In this document: positions 15,009 through 21,952 of the stretch, piece by piece | Numbering within the stretch: the stretch's first letter is position 1 | Layout: each line of letters begins with the position of its first letter | Assembly: GCA_903857815.1 (NCBI GenBank) | Contig: CAIOGK010000062.1 | Location: forward strand, 1-21,965 | From: Candidatus Falkowiibacteriota bacterium | Lineage (GTDB): Bacteria; Patescibacteriota; Patescibacteriia; Patescibacteriales; UBA12465 | Direction: 5' to 3' | Length of the DNA stretch: 21,965 bases | Position numbers and translations under genes: made by a program | The notes under the pieces: model-generated | What the model was told of the DNA's origin: nothing | The model's database searches: none | The model's input: the letters and a program-made list of their open reading frames with translations, nothing else

Positions 15009-16451
15009 TTAAGTTAATCTAGGAAATAAAATTGAACCTTTTTTAATTTGTGGTTCTAAAAATTGTGTTTGAATTTTTTGGGCCGCTCCCGGAATAAAGG
15101 GCTCGAGTAAATATGCTAAATTAAGAATAGTTTCGGCTAACGGCTTAAGAACGATACTGATTTTTTCTTTATCTTCCATTTTCCAAGGTGCTTCACGACT
15201 TAAAATTTCATCGCTCTCTTTAATCTTTTCCCAAATAATTTGTAAAGCTTCATTAAATTTATAATCAACCATCATTATTCTAAAATTATCGACTGTTGAT
15301 TTAATATTTTCCGTTTCTAAATTAATTTGTAAACTAGTAACAATTTCATTTTTTTCTAATAGATTGGAAACTCGAGCAGCAAGATTACCTAGACCATTTG
15401 CTAAATCAGCGTTATATCTTAATCTAAACTTTTCTTCAGAATAATCACCATCTTCAAAAGGTGACATTTCTGCCAGAAGATAATATCTAACAGCATCGCT
15501 ACCATATTTTATTGACAGCTCCAGCGGGTCAACCGTATTTCCCAAACTTTTACTAATTTTTTCGCCATTAACCGTTAAGAAACCAAAAACTAAAACTTGT
15601 TTAGAGTTTGGTAAACCCACGGACATCAACATCGCCTGCCACATAGCCGCCTGCGGTCTTAAATTATCCTTACCGCAAACCTGAAGTCCGGGCCAATAAT
15701 TATTAAAGTTTATTTCATTTTCCGGCCAACCAAGAGTAGAAATATAATTTACTAAAGCATCAAACCAAACATACATCACTTGATTTTCATCACCCGGTAC
15801 CGCAACACCATGAGGCATTTTTTCTTTCTGACGAGAAATACTAAAATCTTGTAATCCTGAAGAGACGAAAGCACTGATCTCTTTTAAGCGTCCGGCCGGT
15901 AAAACAAATTTTTCGTTATTTTTATAAAGCTCTAATAATTGATTTTGATATTTTGAAAAACGAAAAAAATAATTTTCTTCATTAATCATTTCAATTTCCA
16001 TTGTTGAGTGTAAGGGGCAGCGTCCGTTTTCCAATTCCGAATCAGTTTTTTCCATTTCACAGCCAACACAATATTTAACCTGATAATTTTTTTTATAAAT
16101 ATCCCCCTTAGTTTCACAGCGTTTCCAAAATTCTTGAGCGGCTAATTCGTGATATTTATCAGTAGTCCGAATAAATTTATCGTAACTTAAATTTAATGAT
16201 TCCTTTAAAGGTAAAAATTTAGCTGAATAAATATCGCAGTATTCTTGAACATCAATCCCCTTTTCTTTAGCTTTTAAATATATTTTTAAACCATGTTCAT
16301 CAGTCCCGGTATTAAAAAATACCTGCATCCCCAACTGTTTCTGATAACGAGCGATAACATCTGCTTTGATTATTTCAGCCGCAAAGCCAATATGCGGCTC
16401 CGAATTAATATATGGCAAAGTAGTGGTAACGTAAAAATTATTCTTCTCCAT
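15009..16451 (-). CDS. metG: Methionyl-tRNA synthetase
   Basis: Class I aminoacyl-tRNA synthetase charging initiator and elongator tRNA-Met. 480 aa. YVTTTLPYINSEPHIGFA carries the HIGH-type motif (PHIGF, 19-23) and GEKISKSLGN the KMSKS-type loop (KISKS, 298-302). The zinc knuckle ligands are Cys128, Cys131, Cys145 and His148, the last replacing the usual Cys. The anticodon-binding helical domain fills residues 340-480. There is no C-terminal EMAP/Trbp111-like tRNA-binding domain, so it is the short form. The start codon lies inside the 3' end of rsmI (14-base overlap), which favours translational coupling. The GKDNLRPQAAMWQA segment differs from the common GKDI-RFH-WPA form. Confidence 0.96.
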   Translation of the reverse strand: MEKNNFYVTTTLPYINSEPHIGFAAEIIKADVIARYQKQLGMQVFFNTGTDEHGLKIYLKAKEKGIDVQEYCDIYSAKFLPLKESLNLSYDKFIRTTDKYHELAAQEFWKRCETKGDIYKKNYQVKYCVGCEMEKTDSELENGRCPLHSTMEIEMINEENYFFRFSKYQNQLLELYKNNEKFVLPAGRLKEISAFVSSGLQDFSISRQKEKMPHGVAVPGDENQVMYVWFDALVNYISTLGWPENEINFNNYWPGLQVCGKDNLRPQAAMWQAMLMSVGLPNSKQVLVFGFLTVNGEKISKSLGNTVDPLELSIKYGSDAVRYYLLAEMSPFEDGDYSEEKFRLRYNADLANGLGNLAARVSNLLEKNEIVTSLQINLETENIKSTVDNFRIMMVDYKFNEALQIIWEKIKESDEILSREAPWKMEDKEKISIVLKPLAETILNLAYLLEPFIPGAAQKIQTQFLEPQIKKGSILFPRLT

Positions 16452-17166
16452 ATTGAGCTTTATTTTTATCTTTTAATTTTGATTTAATTAAAATAACAAA
16501 TTCCCCCTTTAAATTATTACTATCTATTTGTAAACTTTCTAGAACCTCAATGGCTTTGCCAAAATATAAACTTTCAAACATTTTAGTAAGCTCACGAGCA
16601 ACAATAATTTCTTTTTCTACGCCAGCTTCTTTTTCAAATTTAATGATTTCACTTAAAAATTTAGCAGCGCGATGTTTTGATTCATATACTATAACCGGAT
16701 ATTCACTCGCGATTATTTCCTTAAGCATCGTCTGTCTTCCCTTCTTATGTGGTAAAAATCCCAAAAAAAGAAATCTATCAAAACCGGCCCCAACAATTGA
16801 AACGGCTGTAGTTAAAGCCGCCGGCCCGGGGATACTTTCAATTTTAAAATTATTACCTAAAGCCGCTCTCGCCTCAGAAACTAACTTACCTCCTGGGTCA
16901 GATATTCCCGGAGTCCCAGCATCAGTTACTAAAGCTAAGTCTTTCCCCTCTTTAAGTAATACTAAAATTTTATCAACTTTTAATTCTCCAGAATGTTGAT
17001 GATAAGAAATCGTAGGAGTTTGAATTTTATAATGATCAAGCAGTCTTCTGGTTACTCGAGTATCTTCACATAATATAAAATCGGACTCTTTAAGAGTTCT
17101 TAAGGCGCGTAAAGTTATATCTTCTAAATTACCAATCGGCGTACCGACAACTCGTAATATCCCCAT
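16438..17166 (-). CDS. rsmI: 16S rRNA (cytidine1402-2'-O)-methyltransferase
   Basis: SAM-dependent tetrapyrrole-methylase-fold enzyme that methylates the ribose of C1402 in the decoding centre of 16S rRNA, normally acting with RsmH. 242 aa. VVGTPIGNLEDITLRALRTL (6-25), CEDTRVTRRLL, SYHQHS, LVTDAGTPGISDPG and the SIPGPAALTTAVSIVGAG segment are diagnostic, and FLGFLPHKKGRQ and YESKHR follow. The lysine-rich tail overlaps the first 14 bases of metG. It follows the large membrane protein gene by two bases. A GGA about nine bases upstream is the nearest thing to a Shine-Dalgarno among these starts. Confidence 0.96.
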   Translation of the reverse strand: MGILRVVGTPIGNLEDITLRALRTLKESDFILCEDTRVTRRLLDHYKIQTPTISYHQHSGELKVDKILVLLKEGKDLALVTDAGTPGISDPGGKLVSEARAALGNNFKIESIPGPAALTTAVSIVGAGFDRFLFLGFLPHKKGRQTMLKEIIASEYPVIVYESKHRAAKFLSEIIKFEKEAGVEKEIIVARELTKMFESLYFGKAIEVLESLQIDSNNLKGEFVILIKSKLKDKNKAQYGEE

Positions 17167-17168
17167 AG

Positions 17169-18896
17169 TTATTCCATGTTATCTCGTCTTTCTCTTACAT
17201 ATTTAGTCCAGTCTTCCGCTACTTCAACTAAAATCTTAAATGGCGCCTCAATAATAAAATCGAAAATAAAGATAAAAATATTTACTCGCGATATATTATT
17301 AGATAACCAGCGTCCCACAAGAATAATCGGCATGTAAAATAAATCGAGCACAAAAGTTCCTAAATTTTCCCTTCTTTCGATAATCATTAGATCTTTTACG
17401 CCACGGGCAACTAAAATACTAAAGAAACTAACAAAAGCTAAGAAGAATAAAAATATAGTGATACTTACCCAATTAAATCCAATAAAACTCAGCCCCAAGA
17501 TAATAACATAAACTGAAAATAGAAAAGAAACGGCATAAATAAAGTTAAAAATAAAACTAGCAAATAAATTTCTTTTCTTTTGCAAACGCAAAATAAGTGG
17601 CTGTTTTTTTTCTTTACCAATAAACGAAATTTCTTTAACACCCTCGATAATTCTATTGGTATTATCTTCCTGAGGACTTTGCGTTAATAAAACAATAAAA
17701 AATAATAAAATTGCCGGAAAAGCAACATTAATTCCTAAAGCAACCGGATTAAGCGGTTCATGGAACCATTTAATTGCCGGGACTTCAATTAAAAATACAA
17801 AAATTGATTTTGTTAAAAAGATATAAATAATACTTCGTAAAGCCGCTCTCCATAAACGCGATTTAGCCTTACTATATTTTTTCTCACAAGTTTTACGAAT
17901 TAAATTAATAAAACCTTTTTCACCTTTTTGAATCTCGGCATAAACCTTAGTCGGATTTTCTTCAACAGTCTCAGATAAAACATTAAAAAATAATGAATAG
18001 CGTCTAACAATTTTATCCAACTGTTTAGCAAGCGGGTGATTGAGCTGATAATCTATTTTTTTAGTTAATTCAGGGATACTTGCCGCTATTTTACTAAGCT
18101 TTGATTCATCCTCTTTAGTAAAACTTTCTTTAATTCCCAACTCTATCCAAGCGTCATTATAATATTTAAATAAAACAAAGCTAAGCATCTCTTTATCTAA
18201 CTTCAAAAATTTACGCCCCATGCTTAAATAAATTTGGATTTCCAAATCAGCTTCGTAGGGCAATTCTTTAGGCAAAACAATATCGCTCGATAAAACATCG
18301 AACATATTGTTTGCAATCATTTGTTTAACTCTATTAGGAGCTAGGCTATCTTCTATTTCACACGCTGCTAAATCTAACAGCCAATGAATCATTCTATTCT
18401 TTTCATTTAAAACATCCTTAGCTTCCGAGAGATTTGATTTAAGATTTAAGGAAGTATTTACTTTTAAAGATAACTGATCTTTAAGGCGCATGTATTTTTC
18501 CAGCAAGAAAGAAACTTCTTTAATTTTAATTTCCGGAACCTTATTATTCGGAAGATAGCCGCCTCTTATAAGTTCTACTAAAAGGTGGTTGGACAAACCC
18601 TCACTATCAACATCCTTAATAACTCCCTCGATTACAACCTGACGACGCAAAATTCTAGAAATTGCATTTTTACGAAGCAAATGTTCCTCATCATAATCAA
18701 CAGCATTTCTTACTTTTTCATAAAAGAAAGCTAAACGAGAAATTAATTCTGAAACCCGAATAACCGGAGCATCGCTATCACTTTCTTCTTTTTTATCCTG
18801 CTCACTATAAATAACTTGAAAAAGTTTTTTAGTATTATCATTAATCGCTATTGGCTCGTCAGCCGCCTGATGTCTAATTAAATTTGGACTAACCAT
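17169..18896 (-). CDS. Large multi-pass membrane protein of unknown function
   Basis: 575 aa. Residues 1-345 are soluble, highly charged and mostly helical, with no motif I recognise. The C-terminal part has about five to six hydrophobic segments (roughly 354-371, 383-405, 445-474, 476-498, 514-530 and 537-552) separated by basic loops, ending in an acidic/basic tail. There is no signal peptide, so the large N-terminal domain is probably cytoplasmic. It is the first gene of the seven-gene unit with rsmI, metG, cvpA, tsaC, ctpA and pyrG, driven by a good promoter. Membership of a translation-centred unit does not by itself reveal a role. The start ATG at 18896 leaves a leader of about 50 bases. 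Confidence 0.8.
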   Translation of the reverse strand: MVSPNLIRHQAADEPIAINDNTKKLFQVIYSEQDKKEESDSDAPVIRVSELISRLAFFYEKVRNAVDYDEEHLLRKNAISRILRRQVVIEGVIKDVDSEGLSNHLLVELIRGGYLPNNKVPEIKIKEVSFLLEKYMRLKDQLSLKVNTSLNLKSNLSEAKDVLNEKNRMIHWLLDLAACEIEDSLAPNRVKQMIANNMFDVLSSDIVLPKELPYEADLEIQIYLSMGRKFLKLDKEMLSFVLFKYYNDAWIELGIKESFTKEDESKLSKIAASIPELTKKIDYQLNHPLAKQLDKIVRRYSLFFNVLSETVEENPTKVYAEIQKGEKGFINLIRKTCEKKYSKAKSRLWRAALRSIIYIFLTKSIFVFLIEVPAIKWFHEPLNPVALGINVAFPAILLFFIVLLTQSPQEDNTNRIIEGVKEISFIGKEKKQPLILRLQKKRNLFASFIFNFIYAVSFLFSVYVIILGLSFIGFNWVSITIFLFFLAFVSFFSILVARGVKDLMIIERRENLGTFVLDLFYMPIILVGRWLSNNISRVNIFIFIFDFIIEAPFKILVEVAEDWTKYVRERRDNME

Positions 18897-18951
18897 ATTA
18901 TAATATTTAACTTAGCGCAAAACCCAGAACAGGACTCTGCTTTACTTTATT

Positions 18952-18980
18952 ATTGTATATTGTTTGATGATAAAAGGCAA
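18952..18980 (-). promoter_or_regulatory. Promoter of the membrane protein-rsmI-metG-cvpA-tsaC-ctpA-pyrG unit
   Basis: On the minus strand, TTGCCT (18980-18975), a 17-base spacer and TACAAT (18957-18952). The -10 has one mismatch and the -35 keeps TTG. Transcription should begin near 18945, about 49 bases upstream of the ATG at 18896. It is divergent from the promoter at 19001. Confidence 0.7.
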
Positions 18981-19000
18981 TAAAAACAAACACTAAATAC

Positions 19001-19029
19001 TTGACAATAACTATATATTATATTAACAT
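19001..19029 (+). promoter_or_regulatory. Promoter of the lone two-helix membrane protein gene
   Basis: A perfect TTGACA at 19001-19006 and, 17 bases on, TAACAT (19024-19029), which matches TATAAT at four of six positions. The leader to the ATG at 19090 is about 54 bases and almost entirely A/T. Confidence 0.6.
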
Positions 19030-19089
19030 TTATAGTTAAATAATTTCTTTAAAAATTTTAAATATTAATATAAACTTAAAATTTAGCAA

Positions 19090-19557
19090 ATGGAAATGGA
19101 AACATTGTCTTATCAGAACTTTGTGCTTGAAGCTACAGAATTAGCCAAAAGCAAGAAACGCCGCCCCTATGTCAGGATTCTAAATTTAGCCGCCCTGATT
19201 TTGGCTTCATTTTTGTTGCCTTTATGTATAGAGGCGCTGCAAGGCTTCGATTTTACCAAAAACGATGTTGAGTTTTTTCTGCTCTGGATTATCATTGCCT
19301 ATACAGTAATTATCTATCTCATTAACTCCTATCTTTTTCTCCCGGTAAAAATCAATTCGAAAAATGTTGAAACTGCCCTCAAAGAAACCTTTAAAAAAAA
19401 GGAGGAATACTTCTTGTCCGAAGTCAACATTAATCGGGACAGGGTCGACTACTACAAAGACAAACTTTTGGGGTCCGAAGAAGATGTAGATATCGCTTTG
19501 AATAATTTACGTAAATTTCAAAAAATTCAAAGCCTACATCAAATATCATCGCAATAA
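19090..19557 (+). CDS. Two-helix membrane protein of unknown function
   Basis: 155 aa. A basic N-terminal stretch (KSKKRRPYVR, 20-29) leads into two hydrophobic segments (about 30-49 and 61-85), followed by a soluble, charged, helical C-terminal half. Both ends are predicted cytoplasmic by the positive-inside rule. No family recognised. A second in-frame ATG at 19096 could be the start. Codon use looks unlike its neighbours: CTG, CTC, GTC, AGG and GGG codons are frequent, whereas surrounding genes prefer TTA and A/T-ending codons. With its own promoter and a very strong terminator it forms an isolated unit between two housekeeping clusters, so recent acquisition is possible. An ATG for the family-length N-terminus cannot be checked without homologues. 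Confidence 0.75.
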   Translation: MEMETLSYQNFVLEATELAKSKKRRPYVRILNLAALILASFLLPLCIEALQGFDFTKNDVEFFLLWIIIAYTVIIYLINSYLFLPVKINSKNVETALKETFKKKEEYFLSEVNINRDRVDYYKDKLLGSEEDVDIALNNLRKFQKIQSLHQISSQ

Positions 19558-19576
19558 GACCACAAATTTCTCATTT

Positions 19577-19626
19577 AAGCCAATTTTACAATCTTTACTC
19601 AAAAAGATACGTAAAATTGGCTTTTT
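19577..19626 (+). terminator. Strong intrinsic terminator after the two-helix membrane protein gene
   Basis: AAGCCAATTTTAC (19577-19589) pairs perfectly over 13 bases with GTAAAATTGGCTT (19611-19623). An inner stem ATCTTT/AAAGAT lies within the loop, and a T-run follows (19622-19626). It insulates the secE unit from upstream transcription. Confidence 0.92.
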
Positions 19627-19680
19627 ATTTAGTATAAAGGCATTTTTTAGAGAACTTTTAATCTTCGCCTCAGATAAAAT

Positions 19681-19693
19681 AGCCAAAAAGGCT
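19681..19693. repeat. Small palindrome upstream of the secE promoter
   Basis: AGCC-AAAAA-GGCT lies nine bases before the -35 box. A near copy, TGGCC-AAAA-GGCTA, lies at 19749-19762 in the leader, about 70 bases away centre to centre. The pair flanks the promoter and could be an operator pair; the arms are only 4-5 bases. Confidence 0.35.
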
Positions 19694-19702
19694 TAAAAAC
19701 CC

Positions 19703-19731
19703 TTGACAAGCTCTCTTCTATTTTGTATTAT
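19703..19731 (+). promoter_or_regulatory. Promoter of the secE-nusG-rplK-rplA unit
   Basis: TTGACA (19703-19708), a 17-base spacer and TATTAT (19726-19731). The start should be near 19738, giving a leader of about 51 bases before secE. The leader includes the short TGGCC/GGCTA hairpin followed by five T (19749-19767). Confidence 0.82.
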
Positions 19732-19788
19732 TTCAGTAGATAAAAAAGTGGCCAAAAGGCTATTTTTAATTACCTATTTTTAGCTTAT

Positions 19789-19968
19789 ATGAACAAATTA
19801 ACCAATTATATCAAGGAGTCGATTTCAGAAATGAAAAAGGTAACTTGGCCGACCAAGAAAGAAACTTATAACTACACGATTTTAGTAATCGGTATTAGTT
19901 TGGCAGTGGCCGCATTTCTTGGTGCTTTAGATTTTATATTTAACTTAGGTATTCAATTTATCATTTAA
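19789..19968 (+). CDS. secE: Preprotein translocase subunit SecE
   Basis: Small essential membrane subunit that clamps SecY in the Sec translocon. 59 aa, the short single-helix form. NYIKESISEMKKVTWPTKKE (residues 6-25) is the diagnostic amphipathic helix with the KKVTWPT motif, followed by one membrane helix (about 31-56). The position immediately upstream of nusG is the classic bacterial order. The start is the ATG at 19789, with no Shine-Dalgarno. No tRNA-Trp gene precedes it, unlike in many bacteria. Confidence 0.96.
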   Translation: MNKLTNYIKESISEMKKVTWPTKKETYNYTILVIGISLAVAAFLGALDFIFNLGIQFII

Positions 19969-19992
19969 AAAATAAAATAGTTCTTAAATTTT

Positions 19993-20538
19993 ATGGCCAA
20001 GCAACTTTTAAACCAAGGCCGTCGCTGGTACGTTATTCACACCTATTCCGGTTATGAGGAAAACGTCGCTCAAAACCTAAAACAAAGGGTTGATTCCTTG
20101 GATATGGAAGATAAAATATTTAATATTTTAATTCCAACCGAGAAAAAAATTAAAATCAAAAACGGCAAACGTAAAGTAACTGAAGAAAAAATCTTTCCCG
20201 GTTATATTTTAGTAGAAATGGTTGTTACTGATGAATCTTGGTATATTGTTCGAAATACTCCGAATGTTACCGGTTTTATTGGAACCGGAACTATCCCAAC
20301 TCCAATCGGTGATGCTGAAGTAAAATCCTTACAAAAAAGAATGGGGGTTGAAGATCCTAAATTCCAAATTGATGTTATTATCGGCTCTCCAGTTAAAATT
20401 AATGAAGGACCATTTAAAAATATGGAAGGAAAAGTTACCGCGATTGATGAGGCTAAAGGAAAAGTTAAAGTTTCCGTTTCCCTATTTGGTCGAGAAACTC
20501 CAGTTGAATTAGACTTCCTACAAATTAAAAAAGTTTAA
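19993..20538 (+). CDS. nusG: Transcription termination/antitermination factor NusG
   Basis: Binds the RNA polymerase clamp, promotes processive elongation and links polymerase to the ribosome or Rho. 181 aa, normal length. The NGN domain has RRWYVIHTYSGYEENVAQNL (10-29), IPTEKK, KIFPGYILVEM and RNTPNVTGFIG. The C-terminal KOW domain runs from about 128 (GSPVKINEGPFKNMEG) to the end. It starts 24 bases after secE at MAKQLLNQGRRW. No insertion between the domains. Confidence 0.97.
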   Translation: MAKQLLNQGRRWYVIHTYSGYEENVAQNLKQRVDSLDMEDKIFNILIPTEKKIKIKNGKRKVTEEKIFPGYILVEMVVTDESWYIVRNTPNVTGFIGTGTIPTPIGDAEVKSLQKRMGVEDPKFQIDVIIGSPVKINEGPFKNMEGKVTAIDEAKGKVKVSVSLFGRETPVELDFLQIKKV

Positions 20539-20592
20539 GTAAATAAACATAATTAAACCGGGCGACGCTTCTACGTCCAATAAAACATTAAT

Positions 20593-21018
20593 ATGGCAAA
20601 GAAAATAAAGACAAAGATAAAATTACAAATTTCTGGTGGTCAAGCTAATCCAGCTCCTCCAGTCGGTCCAGCTTTAGGTCAACATGGCTTAAATATCGCA
20701 GAATTCTGCCGACAATTTAACGATAAGACTAAAGATAAAATGGGCGAAGTCGTTCCAGTTGAAATTACTGTCTATGAAGATAGAAGTTATGATTTCATTT
20801 TAAAAACCTCTCCTGCTAGTGAACTTATTAAAAAAGCAGCCGGAATTAAAAAAGGTTCAGGCAAACCATTAACTGAAAAAATTGGTTCAATTACCGATAA
20901 ACAATTAGAAGAAATCGCTTTAGTAAAAATGCCTGATTTAAACGCTAACGATATCGAAGCCGCTAAAAGCATTATTGCTGGTACCGCTAGACAGATGGGC
21001 GTTGAAATTAAAAAATAA
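20593..21018 (+). CDS. rplK: 50S ribosomal protein L11 (uL11)
   Basis: Binds the GTPase-associated centre of 23S rRNA and contacts translation factors. 141 aa, full length. The N-terminal domain has KLQISGGQANPAPPVGPALG and HGLNIAEFCRQFN; the C-terminal RNA-binding domain has KTSPASELIKKAAGIKKGSG and ends with GTARQMGVEIKK. The 54-base gap after nusG holds a small GC-rich hairpin candidate (GGGCG at 20560-20564 with CGTCC at 20574-20578) that stands out in AT-rich sequence. The start ATG is at 20593, without a Shine-Dalgarno. Confidence 0.98.
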   Translation: MAKKIKTKIKLQISGGQANPAPPVGPALGQHGLNIAEFCRQFNDKTKDKMGEVVPVEITVYEDRSYDFILKTSPASELIKKAAGIKKGSGKPLTEKIGSITDKQLEEIALVKMPDLNANDIEAAKSIIAGTARQMGVEIKK

Positions 21019-21029
21019 TTAATTTAAAT

Positions 21030-21068
21030 TGTGGGAGTTCTAACTTTATAGTTAAAACGATGACCACG
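21030..21068 (+). promoter_or_regulatory. L1-binding-like mRNA structure between rplK and rplA
   Basis: GTGG (21031-21034) pairs with CCAC (21064-21067), with a flanking U-G pair possible. Inside, TAACT (21041-21045) pairs with AGTTA (21050-21054) over a TTAT loop. The asymmetric internal loop contains GAG on the 5' side and GATGA on the 3' side. The outer GUGGGAG...GACCAC resembles the L1-binding helix of the 23S L1 stalk (GGUGGGAG...ACCACC in E. coli). Ribosomal protein L1 is known to repress its own operon by binding such an mRNA mimic. The site ends 11 bases before the rplA ATG, well placed to block initiation. Confidence 0.6.
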
Positions 21069-21078
21069 ACTAAAAAAT

Positions 21079-21813
21079 ATGAAAAAAGAAGTAGCCGTAG
21101 AAAAGAAGCCAAAAAAAAGTTCTAAAAAAATCGCTCAAAAAACTGTAAAAAAGGTAGATAATTCTACTATCTACGATAAGACTAAAGCTTATCCAATTGA
21201 AGAAGCTTTAGAAATCGTTAAAAAACTAACTAAGACTAAATTCGATGCTTCAGTTGAAGTTCATTTCCGCCTTGGTATAAATACTAAAAAAGGCGACCAA
21301 CAAGTTCGTGGTGCTGTGAGCCTACCAAACGGTACTGGCAAAAGCGTTAAAGTAGCAGCTTTTGTTTCTCCCGAGAATGAAGCGGCGGTTAAAGCGGCTG
21401 GAGCTGATTTTGTTGGCGGCGAAGATATGATTGCCGAAATTAAGAAAACCGAAAAAACTGACTTTCAAGTTGCGATTGCCGAACCAGGAATGATGAAAAA
21501 TTTAGCTATTATTGCAAAAATTTTAGGAACTAGAGGCTTAATGCCTTCTCCTAAAAACGATACCGTAACGGTCAACCCAGTTAAAACTGTTCAAGAATTA
21601 AAAAAGGGTAAAATTAGCTTTAAAAATGATGATACTGGTAATTTACATGCTGTTATTGGAAAAATAAGTTTTGAAACTCCTAAATTAGTTGAAAACTACC
21701 AATCTTTAGTTGATACTGTTAGAAAAGCGAAACCAGCATCTTCAAAAGGTAGCTTTTTAAAGAATGTTAGCCTTGCTTCGTCAATGAGTCCAGGCGTAAA
21801 AGTAGCTCTTTAG
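21079..21813 (+). CDS. rplA: 50S ribosomal protein L1 (uL1)
   Basis: Forms the mobile L1 stalk that guides deacylated tRNA from the E site; also a translational repressor in many bacteria. 244 aa with a lysine-rich N-terminal extension (about residues 1-28) before the usual start near YDKTKAYPIEEALEIVKKL. LPNGTGKSVKVAAFV, AAGADFVGGEDMI and TRGLMPSPKNDTVT are diagnostic, though the last reads GPRGLMPNPKxGTVT in most bacteria. The C-terminus has SMSPGVKV where TMGPGV is typical. The protein is recognisable but diverged in its RNA-contact loops. Some Patescibacteria lack L1 altogether, so its presence is informative. TAG stop. The gene follows a probable L1-binding RNA structure. Confidence 0.96.
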   Translation: MKKEVAVEKKPKKSSKKIAQKTVKKVDNSTIYDKTKAYPIEEALEIVKKLTKTKFDASVEVHFRLGINTKKGDQQVRGAVSLPNGTGKSVKVAAFVSPENEAAVKAAGADFVGGEDMIAEIKKTEKTDFQVAIAEPGMMKNLAIIAKILGTRGLMPSPKNDTVTVNPVKTVQELKKGKISFKNDDTGNLHAVIGKISFETPKLVENYQSLVDTVRKAKPASSKGSFLKNVSLASSMSPGVKVAL

Positions 21814-21818
21814 TATCA

Positions 21819-21847
21819 TTGACTTATAGCACAAAAAGGGATATAAT
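21819..21847 (+). promoter_or_regulatory. Near-consensus promoter downstream of rplA
   Basis: TTGACT (21819-21824), an exact 17-base spacer and a perfect TATAAT (21842-21847). It begins five bases after the rplA stop, and transcription should start near 21854. It is probably the promoter of the next ribosomal protein unit (rplJ-rplL by common gene order). Confidence 0.85.
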
Positions 21848-21877
21848 ACTTCACAGGTAAGCAATTTTTAAAGAAAG

Positions 21878-21900
21878 AGCGGATCCGAATCCGCTTTTTT
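21878..21900 (+). terminator. Intrinsic terminator or attenuator hairpin after rplA
   Basis: AGCGGAT (21878-21884) pairs with ATCCGCT (21889-21895) over a CCGA tetraloop, followed by TTTTTT. The flanking A- and T-rich stretches can extend the stem. It lies about 24 bases downstream of the predicted start of the promoter at 21819. It must therefore either end the rplA transcript, attenuate the next one, or both. An alternative pairing of GTAAG (21857-21861) with CTTAC (21918-21922) could enclose it. Confidence 0.8.
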
Positions 21901-21952
21901 CTTTAATCAAAGGTCGTCTTACATTTAATAAAATAAGTTTAGTAAAAAAGAA

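Noticed and set aside
16550..16999. 149-codon plus-strand open frame opposite rsmI
   Set aside because: It lies wholly antisense to a clearly conserved gene, shows no family motif, and has no promoter; it is a shadow frame.
19053..19084. AAATTTTAA/TTAAAATTT inverted repeat just before the gene at 19090
   Set aside because: A perfect 9-bp match, but entirely A/T in an almost purely A/T leader, so chance is likely and the stem would be weak.
19627..19788. tRNA-Trp gene before secE, common in other bacteria
   Set aside because: No cloverleaf-like arms or CCA-proximal pairing seen; the stretch holds only the promoter, palindromes and leader.
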